Source: Datnioides undecimradiatus (taxonomy: Eukaryota > Chordata > Actinopteri > Lobotiformes > Datnioididae). From it: a stretch of 64,000 nucleotides of DNA. Location: contig WARS01000036.1 of assembly GCA_008933995.1 (NCBI GenBank), forward strand, positions 6,114,419-6,178,418, in the 5' to 3' direction. The position numbers and the translations under genes are program-made. How positions within the stretch are numbered: position 1 is the stretch's first letter; each line of letters opens with the position of its first letter. The notes under the pieces are model-generated. The model saw only the letters and a program-made list of their open reading frames with translations, was not told the DNA's origin and did no database searches. Positions 48,031 to 58,648 of the stretch are shown here, piece after piece.

Positions 48031-49125
48031 AGGTGGGAGGAGAGTGTAATTCAGACCTTACCTTCAACAGGCTCTGCATTTAGCTCAAATGATGTCTTTT
48101 AATAAATAAAGCAGAAACCTATAGAGCAGATGTTTGAAAATGCACTGATCACTTAGGAATCACAGAACAGCACATGCATTTTCAAAATCAACCATTCTGG
48201 GAGATGCCTGACATTTTTTTAAATACATACTACTGCATTTTTCCCTTTTTCACACACCACAGGCTAATAATGCTATCGGCTCAGATCACCAACTCAGCAG
48301 ATCTCAACCACATGTCACTGGCGATAACTCTACGGATGCACATGCACACGCACACACGCAGAGTTTGGTGGCCCTTGTCAATAGGACGTTAAGGGTTTTG
48401 GCACTAATGACCAGTGTAGAGATAAGAGAGGAGAGGTTAATGTGTTGCTGTGGGTGATCAAGATAAGACCGATCCCTTCAAGCCCGAGGACAATGAAACA
48501 GTGAGAAAGGGAGAGAGCACACACAAAAACCAGAGGTACAGGCTGAAAAAGCAAAAAAAAAAAAAAAAAAGAAAGAAACAAGCAAAAGCCTCCTAGACAA
48601 CAGGGGAGTGTTTGTGTAAGACACACTGCTGCGTGTAAACTACTGTTTTTTATATTTGATGTATGAGGACTCCCATAAATATGCACACAGCACAGCAGAG
48701 CGCTGAGCACAAAAAACTCAATAGCCACCACCAACCAATCCAGATTTTCACTGAATGGGTTATCAGTGCAGCTCAAAAGACAAACCAAATATACGACCCT
48801 GTGTCAGTTGGACACGTTCTTTGTGTATGTGTGTGCACGCATGCACATTCTTACTACTGCATCTACAGTGTGTGTGTGTGTGTGTGTATATCTCAGGCGA
48901 CTTGTCTGTTCATTGCATTCTTATAATGTAATCGAGGGTGGATTCAGTTTATTGTGATTGCTCTTTAAATACGTGTAAATATGTTCAGCTTGACAGACAA
49001 CCAGTGCATGCATCTATGTATCTATACACACGCACGCGCACATGAACACATGCACACACCTTCCTCTCTGAGTCAGAGCAACATAAAATCTGTCTCTTAT
49101 ACCCCCCCCATCTGTGTGGCCGGCT
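48031..49125. other. Intergenic DNA with poly-A and GT tracts
   Basis: A poly-A run of 18 at 48553-48570 and a GT run at 48869-48887. No exon is recognised. Confidence 0.5.
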
Positions 49126-49129
49126 GGGT

Positions 49130-49260
49130 CGGCTGACATTTGGACACTTGTCAATCATCTCTTTCAATAGCCAAGCGGCAGGAAAAATGGAGTCGGGGGG
49201 TCAGCAACTCAGTGTATCGCCATGGCAACAACTGCACTGAAGTTCATAGCCTGCTGGGAT
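49130..49260. promoter_or_regulatory. RFX X-box-bearing block
   Basis: CGCCATGGCAACA at 49218-49230 matches most of the palindromic RFX X-box (GTTGCCATGGCAAC). It is flanked by unique sequence with TTGTCAATCATCTCTTTC. RFX binding is inferred. Confidence 0.35.
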
Positions 49261-50760
49261 AGTAGTTCTAAGTGCGTGCACGTTTGTGTGTGTTTGTGTG
49301 TGAGAATGTCCATTTTTGCTTCTGGTTCGAGTGTGTGCGTTCACCTCCTTGTGTGTCCAATTGTTCCCCATCAGCCAGAGGCAAATACTCCTCCCATTTT
49401 AGCTCATCCACCTCTAACCTTGCAACCTCACATGCAGCTTTAGCCTTTTCTCCCTCCTTCCCTCTCGCCTAATTTTTTTTTAGCCCTTTGCCTCCCTCCC
49501 CTAACCAGCGGGTCAAGGAACAAGGCCCTGCAGGAAGTACAGCATCCGAAAAAAAAGTACTTAACCTTTACCACCTTGGCTTCTCCCTCCCTTCGCCCCC
49601 TTGCCTCTCACTGTTTTCCTCTTCCTTGCCGATGTGTGTATGTGTGTCTCATTGTAATCCTCCACTTGCACTCGCTCTACATCTAATTGTCTTCTCATCT
49701 TCCACAGTTGTGCTTTCAACTGTTTTATGGCTCAGCATTTGGACTTTGTTGTGCTGAGTGGGTGAGAAGCTTGCATGTGTCATCCCAAACTATGGTTCAC
49801 ATGTGCAAGTGGCCCCGTGTTCAGCCAAAGCACAAGAAAACAGGGTTACTGAGCACACAAACACAGGCACAACAAACTATGTGGAGTCTGCGCCGCTGGT
49901 GGTCTGTTTATGGGATGAATACGAAGGATAATTTGTGTTCTCAGTCAGGGAAAATAGCTCAGATTGAGCCTCGGAGGACAATCCACTGACCCGTTTACCG
50001 AACACTTATCGCAGAGAGGTTCACCAGCACTATTCATCTCCTGGGGCTCCAGCAGCCACACACAAGCAGGCAACTAGTCCCTCCTATCTACCCAGACTTT
50101 AATGACAGCACAATGTGCAGTGACAGCAGCCACACAGAAATGAATTTAATACAATGCTCCAAATGGCGTGAAAACCTGTAGCTCTGGGAATAAATACCTC
50201 TCAGGAAATGTTGACATGCACAACGTTTACACAGCAGTTTGCTGCAGATTTTTAGGTTTTTTGACGATAGTTTAGTTAGAGGGCTGGATGCCAAACTTGT
50301 GTTGCATTAGATTTGAGCACAATTGTTTCTTTTTGGCACAACAAAAAATGCCTCTTTGAAAAACAAAGCACTGGCAGAGAGATTAAAAAGAAACATATAT
50401 AATAGGAGAAAAAAACATATCTAATAAATAATTAAAACGTTCACAGGTTGCTGGAAGTATGTTAATTTTGTGTCTTTCCTCTTACTGTAACTGGTGACTT
50501 TTATGAGTAAAATCTGCTGCTAATAGCTGTTTGATGTGGATTAACATGCTCCATTACCCCAATGTACCAACACTGCCAGAATCATTATACAGCACACACA
50601 CACACAGAAATACACACTCTATGACACAGACACCAACACTGCTCCATCCAAGTCTCCCCCTGACAACGAGTGCAACATACACACACACACACACACACAC
50701 TTCTTCATCCAACACTCTCCCTCTTCCCAGTCCCATCAATGGACAAGGCCTGACTGGAAT
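49261..50760. other. Intergenic DNA with GT, CA and pyrimidine-rich tracts
   Basis: GT text at 49285-49302, pyrimidine-rich 49445-49620, CA run at 50681-50700. Frames of 60-100 codons lack domains. Confidence 0.5.
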
Positions 50761-50764
50761 GGCG

Positions 50765-50935
50765 TAATTCTGGGGGATAATTCATGGATAATTTTGGGAT
50801 AATCTCCAGCAAACCATTCGGAGCGTTGCCACCCAGTTTGCCCGCAGCCTGATTACCAGGCTCCGAATGCCAGCCACTTGTAGTGACCAGCACCGCCAGC
50901 AACCACTTTGCTGCATGCAAATAAACAAAACAAAC
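50765..50935. promoter_or_regulatory. Enhancer-like block with phased GGATAAT triplet and POU/FOX site
   Basis: GGATAAT(T/C) occurs at 50775, 50786 and 50797, exactly 11 bp apart. An octamer ATGCAAAT at 50915-50922 runs directly into ATAAACAAAA (FOX-like). The sequence between is unique. Confidence 0.45.
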
Positions 50936-51190
50936 AAGGACCTCCAGCAGGGAAACATCCAGTTCCGCTCACACACACATTTGCTAGTGTAGGTTAATGA
51001 AAACGCACACTCGTGCACGCACACGCAGGCTTAAAACGGACAGAGTCAGACAAATCCAAAACACTAATGTCAAGACATCTCGTTAAATGCAAAAGCATGT
51101 GTGTGGAGAGCATGCACACCCAGCCCCTTCCATGCCCCCTGACACACAAACACACACATCCAGACAGCTGAGAGGATTTTCATTATGTGT
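50936..51190. other. Intergenic DNA, nothing recognised
   Basis: CA-rich patches only. Confidence 0.5.
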
Positions 51191-51193
51191 GAT

Positions 51194-51704
51194 TGCCATC
51201 TCGTGGTAGGAGCAACTATATGATTAAAAACCTTTACTTAACTTACTTACTTAACCTTTACTGTGACATGCAATACAGTATTCAATTTTACGGCCTAACA
51301 TTCTTAGCCGAGGCCAAAACATAAAGGCAATTTCTTTGATTTTGTTTAAAGGACTTAATCTGCCAGCTGGCTTTAGGCTAGTGAAAGTTAGCATTTAAAT
51401 ACTTAAAAAAAAACAACTTCTTAAGCATTAACAACAAAGCACTAGCATTAGTGTGGCATTATAATTTAGGGTTAACAGTATATCTTCACATGGACACCAT
51501 GAGTACAAAGGGGCAAGTAAAGTGAGAGAATGAGAGCACATAGCTTCAGCTTTATGCTGAATTTGGTCTGATGTTGGGAATGCTGCGCCTCTGGTCCATA
51601 TGTTGATAAATACTGACATCTAGTGGCCCAAGCTAAAAACTCATGGCATCAGGTGCTGGAGGATGACACGTTTGGAACCAGGTAAATACCACCACCTCTT
51701 GGCC
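51194..51704 (-). promoter_or_regulatory. Three CTCF-like motifs in the same orientation
   Basis: On the minus strand CCACGAGATGGCA (51206-51194), CCACTAGATGTCA (51626-51614) and GGCCAAGAGGTGGTGG (51704-51689) each resemble the CTCF core. Each has one or two mismatches. A tandem of sites would fit a domain boundary. This is inference. Confidence 0.3.
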
Positions 51705-52320
51705 AATACCCCCATGCAACTGACAGAAGGCTAAAGATGTTTTTTTTACAGAATGTTTACAAAATGAAATCTCTTACAGTATATTACATACATTTATTCT
51801 ACAAAATATTTTAATCTTCCCATATTGCCTGAAAAGATCTGAGGTGTTGTACAATTTCAAGATACAAAGGATACAAAGAGATAACTCACCTGTTACACCA
51901 CAACTAATTAACAGGTTATTCTACACTGAACCTAATGTTCCATATTCAGCAGTGACGCAGATGGCTGCACATAATTTAACACAGTTTAAATATGTTACAA
52001 TACGACAAGTGGACACAACTGCACTGCTGAAAAAGGTTTACTTTTATCATAAAGTCTGAGTTTTCAGTCTTGCTGCGTTTCATATTTTGCTCATCTTTGT
52101 GACTCCTTCGCTGCTGACAAGTTAGAAAGAGTGCCAGCAGAATAACTTCACAACTCAACTGAACGGATCAATGCTCACACTTGATGTTAGTGTTTTCCTC
52201 TATACTGTGCGCGCATGCAAAGCGTATCTTTCCTGGCTGTGCAAGAGCATGCAAACAGTCCTGACACACTCAGACAGACGCTCACAAACTCATGTTCAAG
52301 TCCATCTAAAAAGTGCCATT
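51705..52320. other. Intergenic DNA, possible small minus-strand frame
   Basis: The minus frame (about 52152-51976) reads EVILLALFLTCQQRRSHKDE and further charged residues. A short hydrophobic run followed by basic residues could be a membrane anchor. Acceptor CAG at about 52159 is weak. There is no recognised family, so chance is likely. Confidence 0.2.
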
Positions 52321-52840
52321 TGAGATTTACTCACCATGAGTTAAGACCTTTATCTCTTAGGCAGTGAAATCAAATCAGAGGTGTTTACAATTTCAGTTTT
52401 GCATTTATGTCCTCAACAGCCGTCTCTCAAAAAAAAAAAAATTTCTTGGATAAAAGGATAAAAATTCGAAGACATGGTTGCAGTACAGAGGAAGTGTTCT
52501 CTCGAAGTATCCAGAGAATTGAGTCCCGTTTTACAGTTTTGTAGGAATAATCCCAAATAAAATGGTGAAAAGCCTCTGACATGTACTGAAACAGCTGATC
52601 AGAGCAGATACAGGAAGCTGGGTCCCCCGCCTCAGTCAGTCCATCACTCCTCAGAGCACTTAAAGTCCAGCATGTTTCTGGTCCTGCTGTTTGGGGATGG
52701 CGAACACAGAAACTCACTTCTTTCAGAGTGTATAGACTCAGCTGAGGATCATCTCAGAGATCTGACCTGTACGATTACACATGATAACAGTCAGAGATAA
52801 TCCAGACAGACTGATGCATCAAAGTGGCATGAAAGCTCAC

Positions 52841-52998
52841 CTGTTTTTCTCAGCCACCCATCGTGTCTCCAGGCGGTGAAAGCACTCCTGTCAGTTTTAT
52901 ACCGCTGCAGACACACTGGTCTCCCCTCCTCTCTCCTCTTCCCCCCAGCCTATTAGACATTGACTGCTTTGCTCTGCTCTATCTCTGCACTTGACCAA
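52841..52998 (-). promoter_or_regulatory. TATA/CCAAT promoter-like arrangement
   Basis: On the minus strand an ATTGG (inverted CCAAT) lies at about 52994-52998, TATAAAA at 52901-52895, and a splice donor CAG/GTGAGC about 55 bp downstream of the TATA (exon end 52841). Possible GTGAGT donors at 52717 and 52330 follow. No coding start is convincing (an ATG near 52862 stops after two codons). It may be a lncRNA promoter or chance. Confidence 0.25.
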
Positions 52999-53059
52999 TC
53001 CACTCTATCAGCTCCACCACTCTCAACTCCACACAGATTTGCACTGTGCAACCTATTCC

Positions 53060-53450
53060 ATTTTTAAGGTGCTCTCGCTCACTTGCCTTCTCCCCCCACT
53101 GCTGTCAAACCAGTCACCTGTAGGCTTAAAGGTACTCCAAACCATTTCCCAATCTCCCACCCTCCTCGCCTCATTCTTATCCATTCCCATCGTCTATCTC
53201 TCCTCTTCCCGTCACTTTCACTCCCAACTCCCACTCAGTTTTCACTCCTACCCACTTTTAGCCCTTTCACTTCCTCTAATACACCCTCTGCCTCTACCCA
53301 ACCATTACCAATTTTCTTTGACACACTATTTGCTATTAGCCCCTAGTCTTCCTCCTCCCCTTCCTCTTATCCCTCCACTCTCCATCCCTGTCTCTGCCTA
53401 TCCTCCTTATATATCCTCAGCCTTCGCTTTGCCTTCTCCCCATCTCCAGC
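53060..53450. repeat. Pyrimidine-rich tract of about 390 bp
   Basis: C and T dominate the plus strand with scattered A. This makes the 199-codon frame at 52991-53590, whose product is Leu/Pro/Ser/His only. It is composition-driven, not a gene. Confidence 0.6.
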
Positions 53451-53700
53451 AGCATGAATATATTATTATCTACACAATGGAGCCCTGCTTATTGTTTATG
53501 AATTACCAGCCTTGCGGCCAAACAAAGCCTATTTTCATAAGAAACCTCCATTTCATTTCAGCTCCAATTAGATTGGGGGCTAAAGAATAGGAGTCCTCAG
53601 GCCTCAGCCCCTAAGGATGGCAGGTCCATTCAGCTTCATTCAATGGGGCCTTATTGCTTTCCCATACAAAAGAGCACGTGGACGGGCTTTCAGACTGAAA
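53451..53700. promoter_or_regulatory. SOX-site cluster, probable conserved enhancer
   Basis: ACAATGG (53474), ATTGTTT (53491), AACAAAG (53521) and CAATGG (53641) lie in 175 bp. Homeodomain cores (ATGAATTACC, CCAATTAGATT) and GAATATATTATTATC are also present. The sequence is unique and repeat-free. It resembles a neural enhancer block. Confidence 0.45.
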
Positions 53701-54725
53701 CACCAACCAAAAATGACTGGGAGACAGTACTGTACAATAACAAATCTTTAAAGAAAGGACACTGAGTGCTTATCCCCCCATCCATCAATTCATCCCTCAC
53801 TCTTCGCTTTCTTCTTCTCCTCTGTTCGTATATTGTAAGACCTGGACATTAATGACAGACAGTTGAAAGAGAAAGGGAGTGAAAGAAAGAGAAGAAGAAA
53901 GAGGCAGAGCAGCTCAGTTTTTCACAATACATGTCAAGTCTAAATGATCACTGGCTGCTGAATAGACAGATGGAAGGGAAAAGAAGTGAGTCGTGTGTAT
54001 GTATGCGAGTGTGTGTGTGTGTGTGTACAGCTGATTGATTCTCTGCTTTGAAAAGAAAGAGAAAAGAGTGAACGAAAGAGAGAGGAAGACCTTGATGCTT
54101 TTTCTGAGCTCCACAATAGTCGGGGGGTCTGAGCCGTATTGTGGAGCACCCACAGTGACAAGCTGTCACTCCATCCTGGTAGGAAGAAAGAAGCAGAGAG
54201 AGAGTGAAGAGGGGCTGGGGCAGGTCAGAACCCTGATAATACACGTCTGCCTCTTCAGTTCACAAGTTTTCTCACCCACCAGACACTTGACAGGAAGACG
54301 AAGGCTTTTAAGTTTCTCCTGGTAAAGTAGGAAAGGAACTGAAGGAAAGCTGGAGCCAAAATGTTGCACACCTCCACCTGGAAGGGAGGTAAGAGCTATG
54401 AGATCCAGGTTAACTCTCCAATTGCAAGGCAGTGGCTCTTTTTATACTTTGGTTCATTATTGGAGACTGAGTGGCAGTCGGCCAGCCCAACACTGTGAGA
54501 GAGTCAGGCCAACAAGGTCAGAGCACGGCAGCGCCGGCCTGGCTTTATCTGCCGAGATCTGCTTCACAGGATGAATGTGAATTGTGTCTTTGTTCCTATG
54601 AAGGAATATTCAACGTGAAACAAAAGGCAACTGTTTTCATTACTAATGAGTGGACAAGGTGAGAGTCACAGTGAAAAGGTTGACATCTGTGCTTATTCAT
54701 CCAAGAGCAGCAGAATGGGATCATC
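53701..54725. other. Intergenic DNA, no gene seen
   Basis: GT run at about 54008-54026 and GAAAGA-rich text at 53870-53905. The open frames have no domain. Confidence 0.5.
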
Positions 54726-54726
54726 G

Positions 54727-54743
54727 CCCCCCCCCCCCCCCCC
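54727..54743. repeat. Poly-C run of 17
   Basis: Seventeen consecutive C, a possible i-motif or G-quadruplex partner and a likely sequencing-length artefact site. Confidence 0.9.
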
Positions 54744-56640
54744 TACAAAGCTTGTCACGATTATCAGGGTACACAATGGATTTCAATAGGCTGCCTGTTT
54801 CAAAAAGATGCGAATACACACAAACACACACGCAAACATGTACACATCCACGAGCATGAATGATTGTTTTGTTAGGGTCAACAACAAGATGCAATCAATA
54901 TCATTGCCACACAAACCCATTTTCTGCAGTTTTGCATGGTTTTCATTTCATTCAAAATGCCACTATGTCGTCAAAGCATTTCCCATGGGATTTAGTGAGA
55001 CTGTGGTGGCTGAACCTCTCACGCTCTAGGGGGATCTGGAAGGATGCTTTCTACTTTCTTAAAGTAAAATATGGCTGGTGCACTTTGGGAACAAAATTCT
55101 ATGATCTATGCAAAACTCTGAGCAAGCAATATTGTGCTCTTGGCTAACGCATATAACGCCACACATCGTTACACTTTTTTTTTTTGTCAACAGGCAGTTG
55201 AATATGTCAGCCAGCAAGCGATTCTCATGTTTCACCAGCCAACTCATGTGTAACAGCTTTAGAGAGTGAACATACAGCATTCATACAAGTGAGACCTCTT
55301 CACTTCCTGGATGCATGCATCAGTACTGCACAGATTGAGATGTGACGAATGAAATGTAAAGATAAGTGAGATATCTGAGAGCTCACAGGCATGTAGTGGA
55401 GCCAGACTGCGACTTATGAAAGGCTCTATGAGCCGTTAGCAGCAGCATAAAGTGTTTGCAGTATTGTTGCAGATGTTTGTATAACATGCAGTGGCGTAGC
55501 AGTAATTTGTCATCAACATCATCACTGTAGGTGTTGTTATAATTATATATTATATTATACTCTACTACACCCTATTGTATTTATAGTCTATTATTACTAG
55601 TCCAATATACTACATATACACTTTAACAGTATTCTATTTATACAGTGCTATATAATATTTTTAAGTTATTCTTCTGCAACATATGAATTTCCCTTCTGAG
55701 AATAGCGGTACATCTTATAACTGTCTTTGTCTATAACGGTCACTGTCTTACTATTTGATTTGTATTTATTGATTTTGTTCCTCTAAGTTACTACTAATTA
55801 CTAGTACCTTGGACCAAATTTAAAGATTAGATTAAAATAATTAAAAAAAAACATATACATGTCTATGATTTAAGCATAGTAATATAACAATCCTGCACCG
55901 GTACATGAATGAGCTTTAGGCTGCTCTAATCAATATACCATTAATGTAAAAAGTAACAGACAATAACTTATCACACCCCCCACCCTCCACAATAATCAAC
56001 ATTAACACAGCAGCAGCAGCAGCAGGCAAGTGTGGCAAAACAGCCCCAGTAAACCAAACCAAACCAAATCAAACAACACCACAATAACACAAACAAAACA
56101 ACACAATAAAGAACTTGCTGGTGAATACAATGGGCCAGATATTTGGACTGTGGACCAAAACAAAGCTAAAAGTCACTGAATAGTTTGCTTAAATTAACCT
56201 GGTGTCCAGCAACACTCCTCCAAATAAATGGAGTATGTTGAGTCACGTCTGCTCAATGTGTATTAGGCAACCATTTCTTGACATGATGAGGGGGGACTAA
56301 AAAGCAAGACTGCTCTATTACCAAATATCTACTACCAAATACTACAGGTCAAGATAAAAATCTAAATGAAATATAGATGGTTAAATTTCATGATTGATTT
56401 GTCCTTGCATTGAAAATTGCGATGAGTGGTTGGAGAAGTGGAGACCATTAATACAATCTGACACCAAATTGAAACATTTACATAGAATCTTTTAAAAAGC
56501 AGCAAATGAGACATACCACATTAAAAAAAAGATAACTGTCAATATTAACCTTCATTACAACAGTGTAAAGTGCAGAAATGATCAACGGCAGCCATAACCT
56601 CTTAATTTACTGACAATGTCAAGTACAATAACTCAGCAGA
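54744..56640. other. Intergenic AT-rich DNA, weak LINE-tail remnant
   Basis: 55665-55730 (GAATTTCCCTTCTGAGAATA) resembles the AATTTCCCTTCGGGATTAAT tail of fish LINEs. AT-rich stretches at 55535-55660. (CAG)n at about 56008-56024. A CCAAA/CAAAACA-rich patch at 56050-56105. No gene. Confidence 0.4.
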
Positions 56641-57122
56641 ACCATGAATGTACCTGCGTACACAGCTAGTGCTCACCTTGGAGAAGCGTCACAGGTATCC
56701 CTGCTGTTTTCCTTTGGGATGAGGTGGAGGCTCCAATCCACCAACAGAGACTCCACTTCCTGTTTAGACTAAATAAAAATGGAGGACGAACGCTGACAGC
56801 TCACGGGACACACACGCAACTGCACGGTATAGACCCACTTTTTTAGCAGGCAGGCTTGTGAAGTGTTACAGAGCAGTGGCGGTTTGAATGGTTAGCAACT
56901 AAACAACATAGTACCAACATGGCGGCCGGAAGCAGTTTAATTTGACCGCCTTTATTTAAAGGCGGCGTTGGATATTGATCCCCGGTGACTTGATGTGTTA
57001 CGTGCGGGCGGAGGAGCGCTATAGGGGCCTTTCGTACAAACTAGTGCAAAACCTGCTGCCCAAAACCAACCGTTTACATGTGGAAAATATAGGTAATACT
57101 TCCGTTTTCAGTATCTACAAAT
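56641..57122. promoter_or_regulatory. CpG-rich promoter-like region, possibly bidirectional
   Basis: Contains CATGGCGGCCGGAAGC (YY1 site ATGGCGGC plus ETS site CGGAAG) at about 56919-56934, a second ETS site (CTTCCTG) near 56757, many CpGs at 56785-57060, and a perfect hairpin at 56946-56965. On the plus strand a frame starts at ATG 56993 (MCYVRAEERYRGLSYKLVQN and on) with a possible donor ATAG/GTAATA. On the minus strand a CCAAG/GTGAGC donor follows an open stretch (56683-56767). Which direction is transcribed cannot be told. It lies about 0.8 kb beyond the ARHGEF7 poly(A) signal. Confidence 0.45.
56993..57094 (+). other. Possible first coding exon, unknown gene
   Basis: From ATG 56993 the frame reads 33 codons to a donor-like ATAG/GTAATA. 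Read through, it ends about ten codons later. Charged and hydrophobic residues are mixed in a protein-like way (KLVQNLLPKTNRLHVENI) but I recognise no family. The context of the ATG is weak (T at -3). A preceding ATG in the YY1 site opens an 8-codon frame. I found no matching downstream exon: the apparent EPQTEILK continuation at 58631 is antisense to ARHGEF7. Confidence 0.2.
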
Positions 57123-57884
57123 AAACATGAACATTTCAATGGCTAACACTCACACTGAAAGAATAACTCACTCAACTTTACTGGCTCACCTTGTAACTTA
57201 TGTATTATGAGGATTACAAACCATGGGGTTTATCAGTTGACATTCCAGTATCTTTATAATATTAGTTTTATGTAAGTTTTTTTTATCAGTGTTCATATTT
57301 GGTGTATTTGTTTTTACTTTGACAGCATAAAAACATGGTAAAGAAGAGTGGAGTCAATACTGCAATAATAAATCTTGGGAGGTATTTATACCTTTCTCTG
57401 TAATATACATATAACCTTTAAACTGTGGCCATCAAACATCAGGGTTAGAACCTTCTCTTTTTAAAATACTTTCACTTCTTTCATGGCTCTACAAATCCTC
57501 ATAAAGTTATAGAAAGAAATAAAACAAAGAAGCAAAAATTAGTGGCACGAGATCCATGCAGACCATTGTTGGCTAAAATAATTGCTTAAACTACATTTTC
57601 ACACAGGAAGGCTTCAAAGGACAGGGCCAGAATTATTAAATGATAATGTATAACCCCCCACTCTCAAGAAAATTCAGATTTTAAAATACTGGAAACTGAC
57701 AAAGTGCATGCATAAATCAACTTATGGATTACCAATTCAAGTCAAATCTGTGTTTGTCTGGGCACCTGAGTGTCTTAAATTGGTAATCCAGCGTCAGTGC
57801 TTTTGTGTGTGTGTGTGTAACTGAGAGACAAAGTGAGTACACTTTCCTTGTTGCTCTGTGATGAAGCAGATTTAGAAGCAACAG
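57123..57884. other. Intergenic DNA between promoter-like patch and ARHGEF7 3' end
   Basis: AT-rich, GT run at about 57805-57819. No exon is recognised. Confidence 0.5.
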
Positions 57885-58648
57885 AAAAGTAATTCTTCTA
57901 AAACCACATTTATTTCAAAGGCTCATCTTTTAGCAGTATTTACATTATACAGTACATGTTCAATATCTGTACAATTCCCTAGGATGCCTAGAAAAAAAGT
58001 CAAACCATGAAGAGGTCAAACAATAACAAGGACAGGGAAAGCTAAAATAAAACAGACACAAAAGATGAGCTTCCAGGCACAAGCTTAATTTCAGGCTAAA
58101 AACATCAGGGTAAGCCAGCGTCACATAAAGAGGCCAAACAAAATCAATTAATAAAAAATTAAATAACATAACGGAGGTTATGAAATGGTATGGTTCAAGT
58201 CAAACTTGTCCAAGGTCTTCGTGACCATTGGCACGATTAAAGTACCACTGATGTACCATTGGACATCGGACCGTTAAATGATTGTAAACAGAGGGAGAGA
58301 CTGTCTCTCCATTGTCTTCCAGCCACACTGAATACAGCCAAAGACACTAATGATAACCGGTGAATTTATGGACACACCAAGCAGTAAGTGTTGCATCCCC
58401 AAGCCATCTTGCTTGGTGGTTAAGGAATGTTATCATGGAAGAGATGGTCAAGCATGTACGGTATCAAGTCCCAATGACTCCGGTCTTTCGGCAGAAATGG
58501 CACTCCTCTTAGAGCAAACACACAAGTACCTGCTCACTCTTGTTTCTTAACTTATGTGTGTTACTGTGTACATTTTACACACAGCGTGAGCAAGCCCACA
58601 CACATACATGCTCTTTGTTTTTCTTTTCAGAGCCTCAGACAGAGATCC
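57885..58648 (-). other. arhgef7: ARHGEF7 3' UTR (DETNL form)
   Basis: Runs from the DETNL stop to about 20-25 nt beyond the AATAAA at 57914-57909. It is followed on the minus strand by a T/G-rich stretch (TTTTCTGTTGCTTC) typical of cleavage regions. The UTR end is inferred. Confidence 0.55.
57909..57914 (-). terminator. arhgef7: Polyadenylation signal AATAAA
   Basis: A canonical hexamer on the minus strand, 735 bp past the DETNL stop codon. Confidence 0.55.

Noticed and set aside
52991..53590. Longest open frame of the window (199 codons, plus strand)
   Set aside because: It lies on a pyrimidine-rich tract, gives a Leu/Pro/Ser/His-only product for most of its length, begins at a non-ATG codon and then runs into an enhancer-like block.
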